Of a stretch of 64,000 nucleotides of DNA, positions 10,064 to 20,932 are shown piece by piece. Position 1 is the stretch's first letter; every line of letters begins with the position of its first letter. This DNA comes from Cylindrotheca closterium (lineage: Eukaryota; Bacillariophyta; Bacillariophyceae; Bacillariales; Bacillariaceae). The stretch is from positions 218,086 to 282,085 of the forward strand of contig CAKOGP040001892.1 of assembly GCA_933822405.4 (NCBI GenBank), written 5' to 3'. A program made the translations under genes and the position numbers. Below the pieces are notes generated by a model that worked only from the letters and a program-made list of their open reading frames with translations, was not told where the DNA came from and made no database searches.

Positions 10064-11308
10064 TCAATCCAATACTTTTACAGTAGTACCACCACGCCCA
10101 TTGTGTGCATTAGTGAAACGAATCAGTCGTTCGGCAGTCTCCAGTGGTTTGTCCCAATGTGGGCAATGCCCGGCATCCAAGTATTCTATCGAGTAGGTTT
10201 CCACAATTTCTTTCGGTGGCGCTGCCATGTCGTTGGAAAGGGCAATGTCCTTGTCACCCCACAGGACTAGTATAGGTACTGCAATTTTGACATCGTTTGT
10301 TTCGTCGCCACTGACAGTAGCTGTCTGACAATTATTATCTTGTTTGTCATTGCGTTCAATCCCATGAAGCCATTGTATCAGACGTTCCAGAATCGAAAAG
10401 TCTGAGGTATCTCCCAATTCACGCCAAAGACCCGACTTGACGCTACGATAGTAGGATAGCATGGCATGGATCCGATCCCAGTCGGTCAAGACTTCCCGGT
10501 ACATTGCTAGATTTTTATCGACATAATCAACCGACGGAACAATCGACTTCATAGGGGTCTCATAATGATAGGCCACCAAATGATACAGAGCCTTGGTTTC
10601 TGTCAAAAATACTTCTGGAAGCCATGGAATTTGAAAGAAAAACATGTACCAGGACTTGATGGCTTGCTTTGGTTTCGTGAGATATTGAAAAAATATTCGC
10701 GAATGGGGTGCATTGAAAATGACGGCACACTTGGCAATTGGTGGTGAGTCGTCGACGGCAACAAGTCCAAAGGCATCCAAGGCAGCGTACACAATGGTAC
10801 CACCCCAATCATGTCCGGCAATCATGGCAAAGGATCCATTGTTACCGCAGTAATGTTTCCGTAACGCATCCATATCGGAAACCAAATTTTTCCGACCATA
10901 GGCTGCGAGTGTGGTGGACATGGTCGAATTTCCAAATCCTCGCAAATCGGGCGTGACCACAAAGTATCCTGCTCGTGCTAGTTTTTCGGCTTGATACTGC
11001 CAGGAGATTGACAAATCGGGGAATCCATGCACCAAGAGCACTACCGGTGCTGTCCCTGACTTGAAATCACCATATTCCAGAGTGTGAAGAAAGACTTCGT
11101 CGGCCACTTGCACATGAGTCTCCTGATAGTAGGACCAAACTGCGCATAAGATGGTCATGCAATTTTGAAGGAGGCGGAGGAGAAGAGGTTAGACAAACAA
11201 AGAGGTTTCGTAGCCATAATTCAGATATGTAGTACCTATCCAGCACTTACCGAAGGAATGGTGGCAGGCTACTAGCAAGCAACCCAGAAGCAGGTTGACA
11301 CCAAACAT
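10064..11308 (-). CDS. Epoxide hydrolase-like alpha/beta hydrolase, secretory (copy 1)
   Basis: Two exons, complement(10064..11139, 11251..11308), give 377 aa. The first 58-nt exon encodes only a signal peptide (MFGVNLLLGCLLVACHHSF). It ends in phase 1 at GTAAGT, and the acceptor GCGCAG leads into VWSYYQETHVQV. The hydrolase carries the oxyanion motif HGFPD, nucleophile Asp130 in GHDWGG, an acid Asp in WGDKD and a His in DAGHCPHWDKP, the pattern of epoxide hydrolases. A cap domain with Tyr-rich LSYYRSV lies between. The substrate is unknown; haloalkane dehalogenase is less likely because of HGFP and the sequence around the acid residue. A paralogue with the same intron is at 20933-22275. It is divergent from the HAD gene at 11435, 126 bp away. 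Confidence 0.87.
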
Positions 11309-11434
11309 TCTCTATGGGTATTATGACGCATGTTATTGTGAGAGAAGGAGATATTGAAGATGGAAATAATGAAAAAGACTATTAAAAATATGTGTGCTAA
11401 ACGCGACTATCGAAGTACCTGACAGGTGGTAACG

Positions 11435-12484
11435 ATGAACAATAAATTCAATAGACAGAATACTGCACCGTCTCTGCTGTTGCCTACAATCTCATCAGCT
11501 CTCTCTGAAACGATGACATCGACTAGCAACGATGACGATGCAATAGTCGAACGGGCAAAAAAAATCCCCAAGACTTTAAAACGACGATACCGCATGGTAG
11601 CCTTGGACCTGGATGGAACCTTGCTGTCCACCAAGCGAACGGTCGCCAATGTCCAAGCGGAATATCTTCGTGGCCTATCCGAAAAAGGATTTCATGTCTG
11701 CATTGCCACTGGAAGAGCTGCTACCGGAACTTATGATCACGCGGCCAAGTTGCAAATACCCAAGCTTCCTGTGGTGTGTTCCAATGGTTCCCGTGGATTC
11801 TTTTGGTCTCCCAGCAGCAGCATTTCGGATGGCAATGAGGACGACAACGATAATAGTGCTCCCATGATTGAAGAATTGTTTCATCACCAAGTCCCCAAAG
11901 AAGTGGTCCAGCGTGCCATTCGTATGGCAAACCAGCATGGATATTGCATCCAATACTACTACATGGATTCCGTGTATGCCAACCAAAAGAATCCAACCCA
12001 TTACAAGTGCACCACCATGTACACGGACTATACCGGAGTACGGATAGATCATATCGATGATGATTTCCAAGAACTGTTGGAGAAAAATCATCTTCCCTCC
12101 AAACTGTTGCTGCTCTTTGATGACAAGGATGGCACAAAGGCTCGTCAAGTGGCAAATGAAGAATTTGATCCCACAGAAGCGACCATTGTCAAGGGGTACT
12201 GCTCGTGGTTTATGGAGATTTTAAATGCAACGAGCAACAAGGGGGTTGGTCTAAGGCGCATGTGCCACCAACTCGAAATCCCACTCGATCAGGTCATTGC
12301 GATTGGCGATGGATGCAACGATCTCGAATTCTTGCAAATGGCTGGATTGGGAGTTGCCGTCAAGAATGCCGAACCGGAAGTCAAAGAAATTGCCGATATC
12401 AATCTAGACTTTACCAACGACGATCATGGACCCATGAGAATATTGCAGGAGCTGGAGGAAAAGGGAGAATTGGCGTTTCAGTAA
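11435..12484 (+). CDS. Cof-type HAD-IIB phosphatase (copy 1)
   Basis: A single exon of 349 aa. The first in-frame ATG is at 11435; the frame opens slightly earlier at a GTG. Catalytic motif I is ALDLDGTLLS, motif II lies in CIATGR, the motif III lysine is in SNKGVGL, and motif IV is IGDGCNDLEFL. This is the arrangement of the Cof/HAD-IIB family, which dephosphorylates small phosphometabolites such as sugar phosphates or flavin and pyridoxal precursors. The exact substrate cannot be read from sequence. The cap domain includes YYYMDSVYANQ. The N-terminal 50 residues are variable among the three copies in this window. No targeting signal is evident. Confidence 0.88.
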   Translation: MNNKFNRQNTAPSLLLPTISSALSETMTSTSNDDDAIVERAKKIPKTLKRRYRMVALDLDGTLLSTKRTVANVQAEYLRGLSEKGFHVCIATGRAATGTYDHAAKLQIPKLPVVCSNGSRGFFWSPSSSISDGNEDDNDNSAPMIEELFHHQVPKEVVQRAIRMANQHGYCIQYYYMDSVYANQKNPTHYKCTTMYTDYTGVRIDHIDDDFQELLEKNHLPSKLLLLFDDKDGTKARQVANEEFDPTEATIVKGYCSWFMEILNATSNKGVGLRRMCHQLEIPLDQVIAIGDGCNDLEFLQMAGLGVAVKNAEPEVKEIADINLDFTNDDHGPMRILQELEEKGELAFQ

Positions 12485-13054
12485 AACAAACTAACAAACA
12501 AAGTTGGACTCCCTTCGGCAATGGACTGCACGTTTGGCATTGTGTAGTTGATTTGGTGTTTGGTATTTCTTTGCTACAACAATTCCAAATAGGAAGATGC
12601 TCGGCACTGTATAGCGTTCTATTACTTTCGATTGGTGTCGTGTCAGTAGGTGTGGCATGTTGTCAGCAGATCGTGAGATGACTCGTATGAGACATAACAC
12701 CTCAAATGATCTAAATGCAACATCCGATGATCATTTTGATGTACATGTACGTCTCGGCATTGATGCACCTCTGGAAACAGTCGAGCAAATGAAAGGTCTC
12801 TAAATACAGTCTTTTGATATTTGGTCGAGGGAGTCGATTATTCAGAAATGCAACGCATGCGCAACGCAATTGCGAGCGCAACGCAACGTGAACCAAGAAT
12901 ATTCTTCGAGCGTGTGAACGCGCAGTGCGCGTTTTGCACTTAGCATCGCGCATATGATATCTGCGGTATGAAAATCAGAATTCATCTCATATTGCATAAT
13001 ATAAACTATATTCCGCATTCGTCTTGATACATCAGCTGGAACCCATTCTATACG
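12485..13054. other. Intergenic, 570 bp, CpG-rich patch
   Basis: No gene is supported. At 12847-12950 there is an unusually CpG-rich stretch (many GCGC and ACGC words) about 100-200 bp upstream of the BspA-LRR ATG. A similar CpG-rich patch (22381-22432) precedes the LRR pseudogene at 22.6 kb. Confidence 0.45.
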
Positions 13055-14773
13055 ATGCATTTGTATCACTACACTGGCAGAAAAAGAGAATTCATTTCAG
13101 AAGACGTGGAAGAGTTATGTGTATATCATTTCGTTCAGATTCCTAATGAAGCGTATTACATGTTCGAACAACTCAGACGCGTCAACTTTCATGGATCCGC
13201 ACTCAAGGTGATTGGAATGCGTGCCTTCTATAAATGTATAAATTTGTTGGAAATCGATGTTCTTCCCTCTGTGACGACTATCGGAGATGGAGCCTTTGAA
13301 GAATGCTGGTCATTGACAAAAGTTTGTTTTCATGAAAATGGTGTATTGGCTACCATTGGAGATTCAGCCTTTGCCGGTTGCTCGTCATTGGCTGAAGTCA
13401 GCATTCCCTCCAGTGTGGAGATCATTGGCGCTGTTGCCTTTATTAATTGCAGATCCTTGGCAAGAGTATCTTTTCAGGAGGGACTGCAAATAATCGATGA
13501 GCGTGCTTTTACAGGCTGCTTCAAATTGGAAAAAGTGGACATTCCAAGAACTCTTGAAATATTGCGCAGCGATGCCTTTTATAAATGCACTTCGTTGCAG
13601 GAAGTAAATATTGAGGAAGGAAACTTGAAAGAGATTGGAAAGCGGGCCTTTATGCGATGTTTCAACTTGCAAACAATCAACATTCCTTCTACTGTTGAGC
13701 GTATTGAATCCTGCACATTCAGCTTCTGCACTTCTTTGGGGGTCATGAAGTTTCATCATGGCCTTCAATTTGTGGGAAGTGAAGCCTTCTACTCATGCGA
13801 GAATTTGCAGGCAGTTGCATTACCGAAATCGGTAGAAGTGCTTCAAAGTTGGGCTTTTGGAGAATGTCTCAATTTGGTGTCCGTGGAATTCGAGGATCAC
13901 CCTACAGGCCTGAGGATAGAAGACAGTGCTTTTTCGGAATGCGTGTCTTTAGTAAATATTTCCCTTCGCTCTGAGTCCCGATCATCCCGATCAAGTCCTG
14001 ATGACGTCCACTCCGGTGGTGTTGGCATCAACAGCTTTTCCGGCTGCACTGCGCTGCGAAAACAATATGGTTATTCCTGGAATTGCGCGGCCATCCCGCA
14101 TGCTCTTGTGCGTCGTTTTGACAACTTTCCGATACACAAGAAATGTTACCACGCTTCTGTTACAACAGCACGTGAGCTGGCTCTGGAGATTGAGTCATCC
14201 ATGCCATCCTCAGAAGATGATCCAAGCGATGTTTTGGTAGATCCTTTCGGTATGACACCCTTTCACACTCTTCTATCGGCTGCGAACTGCAGACGTGATC
14301 TTTTGAAACTCCTACTAGATGCGTATCCAGCAAATGTCCTTGGGTGGAAAGACATGAACGGAAAAACCGCCATCGAATACTTGAACCAACGAAGCTATCT
14401 GAATGAAGACGAACGAACCATGCTTCGAATGGCCCTTCATCGATGGTTGGTGGGTTCTCTATCAAGTTGGAACGCATTGGAATCAGGGAACGTGGCCATG
14501 TCAAATACGGTGAATGCGATTGTTGCTGAGGATGACGTGGAACAACGACAATCTTTGCTTCAAAAGGCGACGATGGCTCTTTTGCGGTACGAACAGATGG
14601 AAGCCACAACGCTTTTGGAGCTTTCTTTGTGGAAAGTGGAGATGAAAATTGCAACTGCTGCTTTAGCAGATGATGCACTGAGGATTGCAGTAAGAAAGGA
14701 TGACCGAGATACATTCCGGATTCGAAGTGGTGCTTCAGTTGCCATTCCGCATGTGATTGCATTCCTTCATTAA
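13055..14773 (+). CDS. BspA-type leucine-rich-repeat protein with ankyrin-like C-terminus (intact)
   Basis: A single exon of 572 aa from ATG 13055. After a short N-terminal cap (MHLYHYTGRKREF) there are about 11 BspA-type LRRs of about 23 residues with the pattern AF..C.SL..V.IP..V..I. A conserved linker follows (RRFDNFPIHKKCYHAS). Then comes an ankyrin-like pair of helices (DPFGMTPFHTLL, LLLDAYPANVLGWKDMNGKT) and a helical tail. There is no signal peptide, so it is probably intracellular. BspA repeats mediate protein binding. The family is greatly expanded in diatoms with unknown roles. This is the only intact copy of the 10-24 kb cluster; a fourth member at 46587-48356 is also intact. Confidence 0.88.
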   Translation: MHLYHYTGRKREFISEDVEELCVYHFVQIPNEAYYMFEQLRRVNFHGSALKVIGMRAFYKCINLLEIDVLPSVTTIGDGAFEECWSLTKVCFHENGVLATIGDSAFAGCSSLAEVSIPSSVEIIGAVAFINCRSLARVSFQEGLQIIDERAFTGCFKLEKVDIPRTLEILRSDAFYKCTSLQEVNIEEGNLKEIGKRAFMRCFNLQTINIPSTVERIESCTFSFCTSLGVMKFHHGLQFVGSEAFYSCENLQAVALPKSVEVLQSWAFGECLNLVSVEFEDHPTGLRIEDSAFSECVSLVNISLRSESRSSRSSPDDVHSGGVGINSFSGCTALRKQYGYSWNCAAIPHALVRRFDNFPIHKKCYHASVTTARELALEIESSMPSSEDDPSDVLVDPFGMTPFHTLLSAANCRRDLLKLLLDAYPANVLGWKDMNGKTAIEYLNQRSYLNEDERTMLRMALHRWLVGSLSSWNALESGNVAMSNTVNAIVAEDDVEQRQSLLQKATMALLRYEQMEATTLLELSLWKVEMKIATAALADDALRIAVRKDDRDTFRIRSGASVAIPHVIAFLH

Positions 14774-14848
14774 GCTAGCGTCACTTAAGGCGGTAGTGAA
14801 TTATGCAGGAGTTATAGCATTTGCCAGTCATCAACTGATGATAACGAG

Positions 14849-16435
14849 TCAACTTCAATGGATCCAAACTGAACATCATCGGAGCTCGTGCCTTTCATAG
14901 ATGTGCAAGCTTGTTGCAAGTCAAAATTCCTAAATCTGTGACGATTATTGGAGATTGGGCCTTTGCGTATTGCCGGTCATTGACAAAAGTTCATTTTCAC
15001 GACGATGGATTACTAACAACTATTGAAGAGTATGGCTTTGCGAATTGTTCGTCATTGGCCGAAGTCAGCATTCCCTCTAGTGTGGAAACCATTGAACAGT
15101 CAGCTTTTGCTAGGTGCCGATGCTTGGCAAGGGTGTTCTTTCAGGAAGGACTGCAAATAATCGATGAGCGTGCTTTTGCCTTCTGTGTCAAATTGGAAAA
15201 AGTTGACATTCCGAGAACTCTTGAGAAGATGGGCAGCGAAGCTTTCCGCTACTGCGCTTCTTTGCAGGAAGTGAATATTGAAGAAGGAAACCTGACAGAG
15301 ATTGGAGACTGGGCTTTTGATGACTGTGTCAAATTACATACAATCCAAATTCCTTCCACTGTTGAGCGCGTTCAGAAATATGTATTCAGTAGCTGCAATT
15401 CTTTGCGTGTAATGCAGTTTCAGAATGGTCCCAAGTATCTTTCAGAGAATGCCTTTTACTCATGCAAGAATCTTCAATCAGTTGCACTGCCGGAATCCGT
15501 AGAAGAGATTGACCTCTGTGCTTTTGACGACTGTCCCAAGTTGGTGTCAGTGGAATTGACAAGGGGTAGCAGATCTGTGACGATACATCACCAGGTCTTT
15601 GCGGAATGCACGTCTTTAGTAAACATATGTCTTCCCTCCGAATCCCGATTAGCCCTGACAAATTCTAACAAGGTCAGCCTCAACAGTTTCACGGGCTGCA
15701 GTGCGCTGCACAACCAGTATGGCAGCACGAACATCCCGCTTGCGCTCCAGCAACGTTTTGACAACTTTCCCATACACAAGAAATGTTATCACGCTTCTGG
15801 TACAACAACAGGTGAGCTGGCTTGGGAGATTGAGTCATCAATGCGAGCATCGCAAGAAAGCAATACAAACTTCGACTTTTTGGTCGATCCATTTGGTATG
15901 ACACCCTTTCACGTTCTCCTGTCGGCTGCCATCTGCAAGCTTGATCTATTGGAAGTTCTACTAGATGCGTACCCATCAAATGTACTTGGATGGATAGACG
16001 TCAACGGAAAGACTGCTGTTGAATACTTGATCCAACGAAGCTTTCGTCAATCTGAAAGACTCCCGAACAATGCTTCGAATGGTTCTTCATCGATGGTTGG
16101 TGTGTTCTCCATCAAGTTGGAACACATTGGAAGCGTGGGAATTGGACATGTCGAGTAGAGTGACTGCTATTGTTGCTGAGGAGGGAATGGAACAGAGTCA
16201 ATTCTTGTTTCAAGAAGCGTCGATAGCTCTGTTGCGGTACAAAAAGAAAGAAGCTACATCCTTGTTAGAGTTGCCTTCGTGGAAAACGAATTTGAAACCA
16301 GCAGATCATAGATCAGCAGATCATGCAGCGAGGGCCATACTCGATAAGGATGATCGAGAAGGATACCGTATTCGAAGTGGTGCTTCAGTGATCATCCCGA
16401 ATGCGGTTGCATTCCTTTATGAAAGTATAATCTAA
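14849..16435 (+). pseudogene. BspA-LRR pseudogene (copy 2)
   Basis: The sequence aligns with the preceding gene over most of its length but has no start. Upstream of the first homologous codons (VNFNGS) the frame contains TGA, TGA and TAA, and the N-terminal cap is decayed. The frame is open from about 14849 to about 16055 and covers the LRRs and the FDNFPIHKKCYHAS and DPFGMTPFHVLL segments. A frameshift near 16055, after YLIQRSF, moves the remainder (MLRMVLHRWLV to the stop at 16433-16435) to another frame. Tail coding is otherwise preserved, so decay is recent. An unannotated intron could in principle rescue the shift, but no good GT-AG pair was seen. It lies 75 bp downstream of the intact copy. 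Confidence 0.8.
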
Positions 16436-16526
16436 TGGCGTAAAAAGGCTCTAGGTACTCCTCTAGTTTCATTGCATCATTTTTATTATCATTCATCATC
16501 GCATCATCAAATCTGCTCCCAAAACG

Positions 16527-17486
16527 ATGCCACCAAATGACATCCCTTCCGAAGCAGTAAGTGGAAGCCCATACACTACGCGAAAGAAGTCAAAACGGTA
16601 CCGAATGGTAGCTTTGGATCTTGACGGCACTTTGCTTTCTTCGAATGGAACCTTGGCGGACGTCCAAGCAGAATACCTCCGTGGTCTGTCGGAGAAAGGG
16701 TTTATTCTATGCCTTGCTACTGGTCGATCTGCCAGGAGAACATATGATCACGCTGCCAAGTTGCAGATTCCTAGACTGCCCATCGTGTGCAACAATGGAG
16801 CGCGTGGACTCGTTTGGTCTCCAGGCAAATCGGAGGATGATCCGGTCATTGCGGACCAATTTCAATTTCTAGTTCCAAAAGGCGTTGCACAACGAGCTAT
16901 CGATTTGGCAAACAAGCATGGTTTCTTCCTTCAATACTACTACCGGGACTCTGTCTACGCTAATGAAAAGTCGGAAAGCCACTACACTTGCACCAAAAAG
17001 TATACCGAGAGACGAGGTATCCGAATCCAACATATCGAAGATGACTATCAAGAAATGCTTGACAAGGATCAGCTTCCAACCAAACTGCTGCTTTTATTTG
17101 ACTCCTCAGTAGACTATGATAACGCCCTTCAAGCTACTAATGATGCCTTTGGTCCATCGGAGGCCACAATAGTGCCAGGATCTTGGAAATGGTCTCGGTT
17201 CCTGGAAATTCTGAATGCGTCCAACAACAAGGGGATGGGGTTACAGCACATGTGCGAGCAATTAAAGGTTCCACTGGACGAGGTGATTGCCATTGGGGAT
17301 GCTAACAATGACATTGAGTTTTTGCAAATGGCCGGATTGGGAGTGGCGGTCAAGAATGCGGTACCGGAAGTCAAAGAAATTGCGGATGTCACTCTAGACT
17401 TCACCAATGACGATCATGGACCCATGCGAATATTACAAGAACTAGAGGAAAAGGGAGAATTGGATTTCCACCACGGCAGGCGGTAG
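16527..17486 (+). CDS. Cof-type HAD-IIB phosphatase (copy 2)
   Basis: A single exon of 319 aa, ATG 16527. Motif I is ALDLDGTLLSSNG, motif II CLATGR, the motif III lysine is in NNKGMGL, and motif IV IGDANNDIEFL. It aligns end to end with the copies at 11435 and 19771 apart from the N-terminus, which is shorter here. All catalytic residues are kept, so it should be active on a small phosphorylated metabolite. It starts 91 bp after the LRR pseudogene, in the order LRR-HAD, whereas copy 1 has HAD-LRR. Confidence 0.88.
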   Translation: MPPNDIPSEAVSGSPYTTRKKSKRYRMVALDLDGTLLSSNGTLADVQAEYLRGLSEKGFILCLATGRSARRTYDHAAKLQIPRLPIVCNNGARGLVWSPGKSEDDPVIADQFQFLVPKGVAQRAIDLANKHGFFLQYYYRDSVYANEKSESHYTCTKKYTERRGIRIQHIEDDYQEMLDKDQLPTKLLLLFDSSVDYDNALQATNDAFGPSEATIVPGSWKWSRFLEILNASNNKGMGLQHMCEQLKVPLDEVIAIGDANNDIEFLQMAGLGVAVKNAVPEVKEIADVTLDFTNDDHGPMRILQELEEKGELDFHHGRR

Positions 17487-17714
17487 CTACTCAAGCAAAT
17501 CTCTCTTCACTAATGGACTGTTCATTTTCGGAGTATGTCAGGCGCTTCCCTCCATCAAAATATCCAGTAGCAGATGGAGTAAAGGGCAACAAATTGATGT
17601 ACTTCAATGACGGATGAATGTCATCCGCAAAGTGTAGTAGCAATATCTTTCTGTTCTTGTTCTGGCAACATACGGACTACATTGTTTGGAGGGTGGAACT
17701 CTGTCGTAGTCAAG

Positions 17715-19529
17715 CTATTCGTTGCGATGTTTCCATGTTCGTGTGCCGATCCTTTGAACCGAGAAATTGTCATGGCCGCAGCAGGTACAACATTCACAGG
17801 GGACTGAAGCATCGACTTCCATGCTTTGCAACCGTCCAAGGTCAAAACAGATCTCGCTTGGAACTCCAGCACGATTGAACTCATTGCCCTTCAAACTCAA
17901 GGTTTGGAGATTGGCTAGCTTGGAGAGATCTCCAGGAATGCTCGTCAATCCATTATCATTCAACCACAAGTGAGTCATGCGTTCCGCCAAATTTCCCAAG
18001 GAAGCTGGAATGGCCCCAGTCAAACCACAGTTGCCTGCGGAAAAGCTAGCCAATGTGAAAGCCCTGCTCAGCGAGTCTGGAATTTGCACACCAGACAATG
18101 GATTGTTGTCAATCCATAGCTCGCGAATGACTGGCATGCGAGACACCCATTCCAAGTCTCCCGTCAAAAAACTGTCGACCATGTAAAAGTACTCCAACTT
18201 GGGCAATCGAATCAGCTCTTCTGGCAACGCCGTTTTGAATACATTGCCATTCATGGCCAAGTATTCCAGATTGAAAAGTCCGGACCAAGGATTCGAGTTC
18301 AATGGTCCAAACCAAGAAGTGAAGGAAATGTCCAACTCGATCAAATTGGAAAGTTTTTTCAACTCGGGTGGAATACCATCATTCTCGAAAAATGTCTGAC
18401 TCAAGTACAGGTACTGCAGATTGGTCATTTCGCCCAAGAAGGAGTTTCCAGATTCACCCACATTGTGGATGTCGTTCTGGCACAAATCGAGGTACAGGAG
18501 GGAATCCTTTAGCAATGCAAGTTCGGGAGGAATGCGACCAGTGAGCCCGTTGTTGGGCAGCCGGATCTTTTCCACTCTTCCTTGAGAGTTGCAAGTCACT
18601 CCATACCAGTCACATCCGCCATTGGACCCGGACATCATCCAGCGACGCGAAGTTTTCCAACCACGGACTGCCTCCTTAGTGTCGAGCAAGACATTGGTGA
18701 CATCGTTGGGCACTCTGTATGTGCTATAGTAGGTACATGCCAAAGCGTACAATTGAACCACCACCTCTTCAAACGGCATGTCATCCGACGCTCCCATGAC
18801 AATGCCATATCCTTTCCCTATTATCCAATCCATCGCTCTGCGTTGATAAGTATCGAGCTGGCTGAATTCTCTCCCACCAAATCGAGCAATGTCAACGATG
18901 ATGTTGCCAATCCATGCTGATTGCGTAGAAGGGGCCACCGATGGAACAGCTGACGGTAGACTAGAAGGACCTGATGATGGTGTTACAGATGGCTGAAGAG
19001 TGGGAATGTTTGAAGGAGTTGTAGTTGGATATATAGTGGGAAGCTTTGAAGGAGTTACAGTAGGCATTCCAGGTTCAACAGATGGCTGTAGAGTGGGAAT
19101 TTTTGAAGGAGTAGAAGTTGGATATATAGTCGGAAGCTTTGAAGGAGTAACAGTAGGCATTCCAGGCTCAACAGTAGGTATATCAGTCGGGTTGGAGGTC
19201 GGCATCATTCCAGGCTTCACAACAGATATGGGTATGTCGGGTATAGCTTTCGATGATTGATGCAGGGGCTCATAATTAGCACCTTCAGCTCTTGAATTTC
19301 CCATATGTAGCCACATCCAAGCACCCACACCCAACACCGCCGATAGCAACAAGCAGACAACCAGGCAAATGTCAGTCTTTTTGTTGTTTTTGGACATGTT
19401 TACCGAATCTCGTTCTGCTATATTTCGCCGCCTATATGGTGTTTCCTCCTCCACATCTCGTTCCGCTCTGCCATAACCCCGTCTACCTGGTGAGTCCTCA
19501 TGGTAGAACGTTCTCGGCCTATCGTTCAT
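17715..19529 (-). CDS. Type II membrane protein with PT linker and plant-type LRRs
   Basis: A single exon of 604 aa, ATG at 19529. Residues 1-52 are a charged cytoplasmic tail. Residues 53-75 are one transmembrane signal anchor (ICLVVCLLLSAVLGVGAWMW). About 100-205 is a PT/PS linker with a 31-residue unit repeated twice. About 215-310 resembles the N-terminal cap of plant LRR proteins, with a conserved WYGVTC. About 8-9 plant-type LRRs follow (LTGRIPPELALL, LTGAIPASLGNL). The C-terminus is cysteine-rich (PCECCTCCGHDN). The architecture of extracellular LRRs on a stalk is common in diatoms. There is no kinase domain, so any signalling would need a partner. It interrupts the HAD/hydrolase/BspA cluster but is unrelated to it. 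Confidence 0.86.
   Translation of the reverse strand: MNDRPRTFYHEDSPGRRGYGRAERDVEEETPYRRRNIAERDSVNMSKNNKKTDICLVVCLLLSAVLGVGAWMWLHMGNSRAEGANYEPLHQSSKAIPDIPISVVKPGMMPTSNPTDIPTVEPGMPTVTPSKLPTIYPTSTPSKIPTLQPSVEPGMPTVTPSKLPTIYPTTTPSNIPTLQPSVTPSSGPSSLPSAVPSVAPSTQSAWIGNIIVDIARFGGREFSQLDTYQRRAMDWIIGKGYGIVMGASDDMPFEEVVVQLYALACTYYSTYRVPNDVTNVLLDTKEAVRGWKTSRRWMMSGSNGGCDWYGVTCNSQGRVEKIRLPNNGLTGRIPPELALLKDSLLYLDLCQNDIHNVGESGNSFLGEMTNLQYLYLSQTFFENDGIPPELKKLSNLIELDISFTSWFGPLNSNPWSGLFNLEYLAMNGNVFKTALPEELIRLPKLEYFYMVDSFLTGDLEWVSRMPVIRELWIDNNPLSGVQIPDSLSRAFTLASFSAGNCGLTGAIPASLGNLAERMTHLWLNDNGLTSIPGDLSKLANLQTLSLKGNEFNRAGVPSEICFDLGRLQSMEVDASVPCECCTCCGHDNFSVQRIGTRTWKHRNE
18988..19180 (-). repeat. In-frame 93-bp tandem repeat in PT linker
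   Basis: Two units about 93 bp apart (GATGGCTGAAGAGTGGGAAT at 18988 and its near copy at 19081) encode 31 residues each, containing VEPGMPTVTPSKLPTIYPT. It is a recent in-frame expansion of the stalk. Confidence 0.75.
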
Positions 19530-19770
19530 ACTGTACCATATATATTATATATGCTACGGTAGGAAATGCTGACAATAACGGTCTGATTTTTGTTTATTTT
19601 TCATCGTGATGACTTTTTTCTGGTAGAAAATCCCCCATAACCTGTGGAGCCGCATGCGCGCAAAATAGGAAAGGTACTATTTTAGGCTGGGTTTTGATTC
19701 GCATTATTTTCAAATTGAAAATTTATTGTTTTATTTGCGGTCTATCCAACGGCTCCACGGGGTTGGTGAC

Positions 19771-20757
19771 ATGTCACACTCTACTTCCCATGAGATGCCT
19801 TCAAATGGTATCCTTTCAAGCGCCACAAGCGAAAACAGAAGCACTGCATCAAATATGATGAAGCGGTATCAAATGGTAGCATTGGATCTTGATGGAACTT
19901 TGCTCGCTTCCAATGGAAGCTTGGCTGACATTCAGGCGGATTATCTTCGTGCTTTGTCCGAGAAAGGTTTTCTTGTATGCATTGCTACAGGGCGATCTGC
20001 CACAGGGACTTATGCTTATGCCGCCAAGCTTCAGATTCCTAGACTACCTATCGTCTGTTCTAACGGTTCAAGTGGACTGCTCTGGTCTCCAGGAGGAAGC
20101 AACTCAAATGATGATCCTGTCATTGAGGAACAGTTCCAATTTACGGTACCAAAGCCAATCGTACAGCGGGCTCTCAATCTTGCAAACAAGCATGGCTTTT
20201 GTCTACAATACTTCTACAAAAACTCTGTCTATGCCAATCAAAAATCTGAAATCCATTATCAGTGTACCAAAAAGTACACCGCCATGACTGGAGTGAGAAT
20301 ACAACATATCGATGATGACTACTATCAGGATATACTCGAAAACAATAAGCTCCCATCGAAACTCTTGTTATTATTCGACCCGACAGACAATCTAAAAGCT
20401 CGAACGCTGATTCACGAAGAATTTGATCCGTCCGAAGCGCACATCGTCAAGGGCAGATCCACCTGGTTTGTCCAAATCCTGGAAGCCACGAGCAACAAGG
20501 GAGTTGGATTGAGGCACATGTGCGACAAACTAAACATCCCTTTGGACAACGTAATTGCCATTGGAGATGCCTTCAATGATATTGAATTCTTGCATATGGC
20601 TGGATTGGGAGTGGCCGTCAAGAATGCGGACTCAGAAGTCAAGGAGATTGCAGACATCACTCTGGACTTTACCAATAATGAACATGGGCCCATGAGGATA
20701 TTGCAGGAGCTTGAAGAGAGAGGAGCCCTTGCGTTCCAAGAAAAAGAAAAGTGGTAG
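19771..20757 (+). CDS. Cof-type HAD-IIB phosphatase (copy 3)
   Basis: A single exon of 328 aa. The open frame reaches back to a TTG at 19726, but the first ATG is at 19771 (MSHSTSHEMPSNG), which matches the N-terminal length of the other copies. Motif I ALDLDGTLLASNG, motif II CIATGR, the motif III lysine in SNKGVGL and motif IV IGDAFNDIEFL are intact. It is a paralogue of the genes at 11435 and 16527. It converges on the alpha/beta hydrolase gene at 20933, 175 bp away. In copy 1 the HAD and hydrolase genes are instead divergent, so the block has been rearranged. Confidence 0.88.
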   Translation: MSHSTSHEMPSNGILSSATSENRSTASNMMKRYQMVALDLDGTLLASNGSLADIQADYLRALSEKGFLVCIATGRSATGTYAYAAKLQIPRLPIVCSNGSSGLLWSPGGSNSNDDPVIEEQFQFTVPKPIVQRALNLANKHGFCLQYFYKNSVYANQKSEIHYQCTKKYTAMTGVRIQHIDDDYYQDILENNKLPSKLLLLFDPTDNLKARTLIHEEFDPSEAHIVKGRSTWFVQILEATSNKGVGLRHMCDKLNIPLDNVIAIGDAFNDIEFLHMAGLGVAVKNADSEVKEIADITLDFTNNEHGPMRILQELEERGALAFQEKEKW

Positions 20758-20932
20758 CGAAAAAATTGCGCCGCGTCTTGAAGTATAACTCTTCGTTGGT
20801 CATTCAGTCGCTCTTGCGGGACGGGCAGTCAATGATGCTTCCAAATGACTTCACACACAGCTGTCAATGCACTGCTGGTTCTTCCTTTTTTGGATATTCG
20901 AAGCCCCCCATTTTTGCACAATTGACAATTTA

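Noticed and set aside
19726..19770. Upstream extension of HAD copy 3
   Set aside because: It begins with TTG. The ATG at 19771 gives an N-terminus comparable with the paralogues.
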